Shown: one piece after another, positions 60,722 through 64,000 of the stretch | Numbering within the stretch: the first letter of the stretch is position 1 | Layout: each line of letters opens with the position of its first letter | Assembly (NCBI GenBank): GCA_038207585.1 | Contig: JBBQZP010000007.1 | Location: forward strand, 51,577 to 115,576 | Length of the DNA stretch: 64,000 nucleotides | Direction of reading: 5' to 3' | From: JBBQZP01 sp038207585 | GTDB taxonomy: Bacteria; Pseudomonadota; Alphaproteobacteria; Rhodobacterales; Rhodobacteraceae | Notes under the pieces: generated by a model | Databases searched by the model: none | What the model saw: only the letters and a program-made list of their open reading frames with translations | Told to the model about the DNA's origin: nothing | Program-made: the position numbers and the translations under genes

Positions 60722-61980
60722 AACCGAAAATCCTGACGACGCTGCGAACATATTCGGGCAGTTTGTTTCTTGCAGACCTGTCGGCTGGCATCACGGTCGC
60801 GATGGTCGCGTTGCCCCTTAGCCTTGCCATTGCCATCGCGTCGGGTGCGGACCCCGGCAAGGGATTGGTGACGGCCATCGTCGCGGGCTTCCTGATTTCG
60901 CTGTTTGGCGGCAGCCGCGTTCAGATCGGCGGGCCGACGGGGGCGTTCATCGTTGTGGTCTATGGCATCATTGCCAATCACGGTTATGACGGGCTAGTGC
61001 TGGCGACGTTCATGGCCGGGATCATTCTGGTGATTGCCGGGTATTTTCGCGCCGGAAACCTGATAGCACTGGTGCCTGAACCAGTGATCTACGGCTTTAC
61101 CATCGGGATCGCGATTGTGATTGCGACCAGCCAGTTGAAAGACCTGTTTGGCCTGAACCTCACGTTAGTGCCCGCCGAATTCTTTGAAAAACTCGGTGCC
61201 CTCTGGGTTGCGCGGGACAGTTTCAACGCGCGCGCCTTGGCTATCGGTCTTGCCTCGATGGCCCTGATCTTAGGGCTGCGCAGGGCCGCACCAAAACTGC
61301 CGGGGCTGATCGTTGCGGTTGGCATGACCTCGGCCATCGTGGCCTTGGCTGTCTTGCCCGTGGACACGATACAGTCGCGTTTTGGCGACCTGCCACGCGG
61401 TTTGCCACTGCCCCAGCTTCCGACTTTTACGCTGGCGCGCATCACTGAACTGCTGCCCTCGGCCTTTGTGATCGCCTTTCTGGCTGCGGTGGAATCCCTT
61501 CTGTCGGCAATGGTTGCGGACCGGATGATGGGTGGGAAACACCGGCCCAATGCCGAAGTGCTGGCCCAAGGCATCGCCAACATCGGATCGGCACTGTTCG
61601 GTGGATTGCCCGCGACCGGGGCGATTGCGCGCACGGCCACGAACATCCGCGCGGGTGGCAAGACCCCTGTCGCGGGCCTGATCCATGCCGTGACGATCTT
61701 TCTGGTCATGTGGATCGCGGCCCCCTTGGCAGGCTATCTGGCGATGCCAGCACTTGCGGCCCTGCTGATCCTGACCGCATGGAACATGGCCGAGCCGCAC
61801 AAATGGCGCGGCTACCTTGCCACGCCGCGATCGGACCAGTTTCTGCTGCTGATGACGATGACGCTGACCGTCGTGGTGGACCTGACCGTGGCCATCGGTG
61901 TTGGCGTCGCAGTTGGTCTGGCCCTGCGATTGCGCAGACGAGGCGACACAGCGGACGACAGCTCGAAGCCGGACAACTGA
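60718..61980 (+). CDS. SulP-family anion transporter without STAS domain
   Basis: A 420-residue SulP/SLC26-type transporter. It starts with a short cytoplasmic segment and then ADLSAGITVAMVALPLSLAI, the usual first helix. IGGPTGAFIVVVYGIIANHG near residue 80 is the conserved substrate-pocket stretch, and AVESLLSAMVADRMMGGKHR near 260 and GLPATGAIARTATNIRAGG near 295 are signatures of the family. The protein ends just after the last helix (LRLRRRGDTADDSSKPDN), so the C-terminal STAS domain found in most SulP proteins is absent. It is coupled to the exporter ATPase by ATGA. The substrate is probably sulfate, bicarbonate or a dicarboxylate. Confidence 0.87.
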   Translation: MKPKILTTLRTYSGSLFLADLSAGITVAMVALPLSLAIAIASGADPGKGLVTAIVAGFLISLFGGSRVQIGGPTGAFIVVVYGIIANHGYDGLVLATFMAGIILVIAGYFRAGNLIALVPEPVIYGFTIGIAIVIATSQLKDLFGLNLTLVPAEFFEKLGALWVARDSFNARALAIGLASMALILGLRRAAPKLPGLIVAVGMTSAIVALAVLPVDTIQSRFGDLPRGLPLPQLPTFTLARITELLPSAFVIAFLAAVESLLSAMVADRMMGGKHRPNAEVLAQGIANIGSALFGGLPATGAIARTATNIRAGGKTPVAGLIHAVTIFLVMWIAAPLAGYLAMPALAALLILTAWNMAEPHKWRGYLATPRSDQFLLLMTMTLTVVVDLTVAIGVGVAVGLALRLRRRGDTADDSSKPDN

Positions 61981-61997
61981 CAGCGATATGCTCCGCC

Positions 61998-62858
61998 CTA
62001 TGCTGCGAACTGAAACGTCAGTTGTGTCGCTGTGCCGCGAAAATAAGGTTTCTCGCCCTGCGGCATGATCCATGCGATTTCGCCATAGAAAGGGATCAGC
62101 ATGCCGTCCTGACGACGATAATCGCTGAACCGCCCCTCCCACGGCATCATTACGGTTTTTCCACCGATCACCGCACCCCGCGCATCGACATGGATGCCAG
62201 CGATCAGCCCGTCATCGCCAAAGCGGAACAGCATGATCAGCCGCGTCGGTCCATCGGTCATCGTGGCCAGCGCCGAGGTGGCATCGACCGCCTGCCATGC
62301 GATGCCCTGACTGGGCAAAAGTGCTGTCGGATACCATGCGCATTCGGCAAACCAGCGCATCAGTTCGCCGCGCGCCGGTTCCCCGGTGCCGGACACCTTG
62401 CCCATCGGAAAAAGCCCAAGGATTGCGGGAGTCAATATGCCGGTCCCGGCCACATAGGCGTCATGCACGCGCACCGGAAACCCAGCAAACAGCATGATCC
62501 GCGCATTCCAGACAAAGCCCGGACGCTGGGTGACAACGCACTGTTGCGAGGTAAAGGGTTTCCACTGCGGCGCATCAAGGCTCATGTTGAACCTGCCCGT
62601 CATTGCGATGTCTGCGGCCCGGATGACCCTTTGACCGTCGGTCAGCGCCAGCTCGAAATAATGACGCACCGGCGCGGGAAGATCCGCAATCTCGCGCGCG
62701 GCATAGCGCACAGCATGGCCCGGGGTCTGCCCCGCATCCAGCCGGGCGATCAAGGCGCTTGTGGCAGCGCTCCACCGCCATGCACCAAGGGCAACGAGGC
62801 CACCATAGAGACTGGCCAACCCAACCAGCACAACAACGATCCACTTCAGAACATCCAT
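61998..62858 (-). CDS. DUF6544-type membrane-anchored protein
   Basis: A 286-residue protein with one N-terminal membrane helix (WIVVVLVGLASLYGGLVAL) and a large soluble part. The stretches LPAPVRHYFELALTDGQRVI, FVWNARIMLFAGFPVRVHDA and GELMRWFAECAWYPTALLPS resemble DUF6544/DUF6920 proteins, whose function is unknown. The fold may bind a lipid or hydrophobic ligand, but this is guesswork. It is convergent with the SulP gene, 17 bases from its stop. A minor start alternative was not seen. Confidence 0.72.
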   Translation of the reverse strand: MDVLKWIVVVLVGLASLYGGLVALGAWRWSAATSALIARLDAGQTPGHAVRYAAREIADLPAPVRHYFELALTDGQRVIRAADIAMTGRFNMSLDAPQWKPFTSQQCVVTQRPGFVWNARIMLFAGFPVRVHDAYVAGTGILTPAILGLFPMGKVSGTGEPARGELMRWFAECAWYPTALLPSQGIAWQAVDATSALATMTDGPTRLIMLFRFGDDGLIAGIHVDARGAVIGGKTVMMPWEGRFSDYRRQDGMLIPFYGEIAWIMPQGEKPYFRGTATQLTFQFAA

Positions 62859-62952
62859 GGCATTGCCTTTATGTGTTGGGCGGACCGTGCTTTCCTGTGG
62901 GCACGGGGGATACGAACCGGAACGATGCCGCCCGAAACAATGGCTTCAGGCG

Positions 62953-63333
62953 TTACCCGCGTCTATTACCCGTCAAATACTTACCCAGAACAAAGGCGGC
63001 GGTAAAAGCGACAAGCGAAGCGCCATCGCGGTCCGCATCGTCGGGAGCCGGGGATCGGGGCGTTGGCGCAGCGGCGGTTGCAGGCTTTGACAGGGGGCGA
63101 ATTGCGACCGCCAGAAATAGCCCCGCCAGAAGCATCAAGCCAGCGCCCAGAATAAGCGCTGCCATCGCCGGACCCCATGCCGCACTGAGGGTCAAAAAGA
63201 TCCAGGTCACCAGAAAGCCGATCCCTGCGGCACCAAACAGGCACGCCGTCAGACTAAGCAGGATAGGCCGCAGAAGTTTGCGCGCACCCTCGCGCGCAAA
63301 CCTGTGCAGCGCCTCGTCAAGAAGTCGGTTCAA
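62953..63333 (-). CDS. Phage-holin-family/holin-X-like membrane protein
   Basis: A 126-residue protein with an amphipathic N-terminus (RLLDEALHRFAREGARKLLR) and two adjacent membrane helices (SLTACLFGAAGIGFLVTWIF and AALILGAGLMLLAGLFLAVA), followed by a proline- and alanine-rich tail. This is the layout of putative holin-X-like proteins commonly encoded next to YqjD-type genes in Proteobacteria. It is unlikely to be a lysis holin. The start overlaps the YqjD-like stop as ATGA. Confidence 0.72.
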   Translation of the reverse strand: MNRLLDEALHRFAREGARKLLRPILLSLTACLFGAAGIGFLVTWIFLTLSAAWGPAMAALILGAGLMLLAGLFLAVAIRPLSKPATAAAPTPRSPAPDDADRDGASLVAFTAAFVLGKYLTGNRRG

Positions 63334-63653
63334 CGCCGGGCCAATGCGCCGATCAGCAGACCCGCAATTGCGGCAAGTCCGACGGCCAGCAAAGGGTGCG
63401 AGACCACCGAGCTTTCCAGCTGGGCCTCTGCCGATCGGCCCTTTGTGCCGACATAATGTTCCGCCTCGCTGAAGCCCTCGGCGATATCCGCGGCCATGCC
63501 GTTTCCGCGCCGCCCAGCGATTGCAGTGACGCTTTTGGCAAGGTTCATCATATCTTCCCGAAGGGCGGACAATTGACGGCTGACCTCATCAAAATCGCTT
63601 GATGCAGAGTCACCCTTGGCAGTCTTGCCTTCGTTCAACATTCTTGTCTCCAT
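63330..63653 (-). CDS. YqjD/ElaB (DUF883)-like ribosome-associated membrane protein
   Basis: A 107-residue protein with a helical, charged N-terminal part (DFDEVSRQLSALREDMMNLA) and a C-terminal membrane anchor (VVSHPLLAVGLAAIAGLLIG, then ALARR). The arrangement, including the glycine-rich AIAGLLIG anchor and the basic end, is that of the YqjD/ElaB family, stationary-phase proteins that tether ribosomes to the inner membrane. It is coupled to the holin-X-like gene, a common pairing. Confidence 0.77.
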   Translation of the reverse strand: METRMLNEGKTAKGDSASSDFDEVSRQLSALREDMMNLAKSVTAIAGRRGNGMAADIAEGFSEAEHYVGTKGRSAEAQLESSVVSHPLLAVGLAAIAGLLIGALARR

Positions 63654-63745
63654 TGGTTTGATTTGGCGGTTTGATTTGGCAGCATATCTTCAGGTTCCCG
63701 GCTACACCCTGCGGCGTGGCGAGAACGGCAGCACAATGCGACTAA

Positions 63746-64000
63746 CTAGACCCGGACCGCTTCGGTCGCCTTTTCGGTGGCCTTGCCATCGAACGCCTCA
63801 TCCGAAGCGTCCGCTTCCGCCTTGGTCTTTTGCACCAGCCCGTCGCGGTGATGGGACGGGCCGTAGATCGTGGTGAGTTTCAGCGCGTTATGCCCGGTGC
63901 AGATCACGTTGTGATGCGCGCCCGCCGGCACGACAACACCGTCGCCCGCCTTGACCTTGTGGGCCACACCGTCGATCACGATCATCCCCTTGCCATGCTC
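63746..64000 (-). CDS. Cupin-domain protein (partial)
   Basis: The C-terminal 84 residues of a small cupin; the N-terminus lies beyond the right edge, with the frame open as EHGKG before the first internal Met. The visible cupin motif 2 is GDGVVVPAGAHHNVICTG, with the metal-binding histidine in AGAHHNV. It continues ALKLTTIYGPSHHRDGL, typical of small cupins of the kind found with stress genes. A hydrophilic tail (KAEADASDEAFDGKATEKAT) follows. The ligand and reaction are unknown. Confidence 0.8.
   Translation of the reverse strand, partial: EHGKGMIVIDGVAHKVKAGDGVVVPAGAHHNVICTGHNALKLTTIYGPSHHRDGLVQKTKAEADASDEAFDGKATEKATEAVRV

Noticed and set aside
1..64000. CRISPR arrays, tRNA or rRNA genes
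   Set aside because: No regularly spaced repeat array longer than the three 17-base units at 56104 was seen, and no cloverleaf or rRNA-like segment was recognised.

Overview
The window is GC-rich, densely packed DNA that looks like an alphaproteobacterium of the Rhodobacterales (Roseobacter/Paracoccus type). The basis is gene content and codon use: polyamine-type and sugar-type ABC importers in quantity, tandem HyuA/HyuB with biotin-dependent Pxp genes, ScpB/DUF1403 remnants, and IS5/IS110 remnants of the kind common in that group. It reads as an accessory, transport-rich segment of a chromosome or large replicon. No rRNA, tRNA, CRISPR array or replication origin was seen.

Layout. 1-5461 (minus): an oxidoreductase operon headed by a 41-codon small ORF (two zinc-type alcohol dehydrogenases, one with a nonsense codon; a PRISE-type reductase; a YCII protein; a Gfo/Idh/MocA dehydrogenase) ending in a sugar ABC permease cut by the window edge. 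5620-8992 (plus): a hydroxyisobutyrate-dehydrogenase-like gene, a winged-helix regulator fused to a solute-binding-protein fold, and YaeQ. 9095-19976 (minus): a long operon with a polyamine-type ABC importer (one binding protein, two permeases, two different ATPases), two SDR dehydrogenases, an amidase, a polysaccharide-deacetylase-family hydrolase, a small CxxC protein, a CobW GTPase and a GNAT. 20176-30492 (minus): HyuB, HyuA, PxpA, biotin carrier, biotin carboxylase, PxpB, PxpC, then a leaderless paralogue of the neighbouring importer's binding protein overlapping a GntR-type regulator with two winged helices. A divergent AraC regulator follows at 30689.

32.66-38.70 kb is a decay zone: broken acyl-CoA dehydrogenase, CoA-transferase, old-yellow-enzyme, LysR and MFS genes with truncated IS5 and IS110 elements, around an intact MhqO/MhqD-like pair. 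38.70-43.10 kb: a FadR-type regulator diverging from an amino-acid ABC importer plus a class V PLP enzyme, with a clear palindromic operator between them. 43.26-46.59 kb: two unknown proteins and an ABC exporter. 46.9-47.9 kb: a second graveyard (ScpB, DUF1403/PIN chimera, Phd antitoxin). 48.3-54.7 kb: an SH3 protein, a TIM-barrel isomerase, a ureohydrolase and an AfuABC/PotABCD-like importer. 55.1-56.2 kb: phage and IS scraps. 56.2-64 kb: CbpM/CbpA, a MacAB-like exporter ending in a STAS-less SulP, a DUF6544-type protein, a holin-X/YqjD pair and a partial cupin.

The most interesting theme is the repeated use of ABC binding-protein folds as probable cytoplasmic sensors: once fused to a winged helix (6525-8273), and once as a separate leaderless paralogue translationally coupled to a double-winged-helix regulator (20176-22400). 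The importer whose own binding protein is paralogous to that sensor lies immediately downstream. All functional statements come from reading the sequence and recalling family features; no database search was run.
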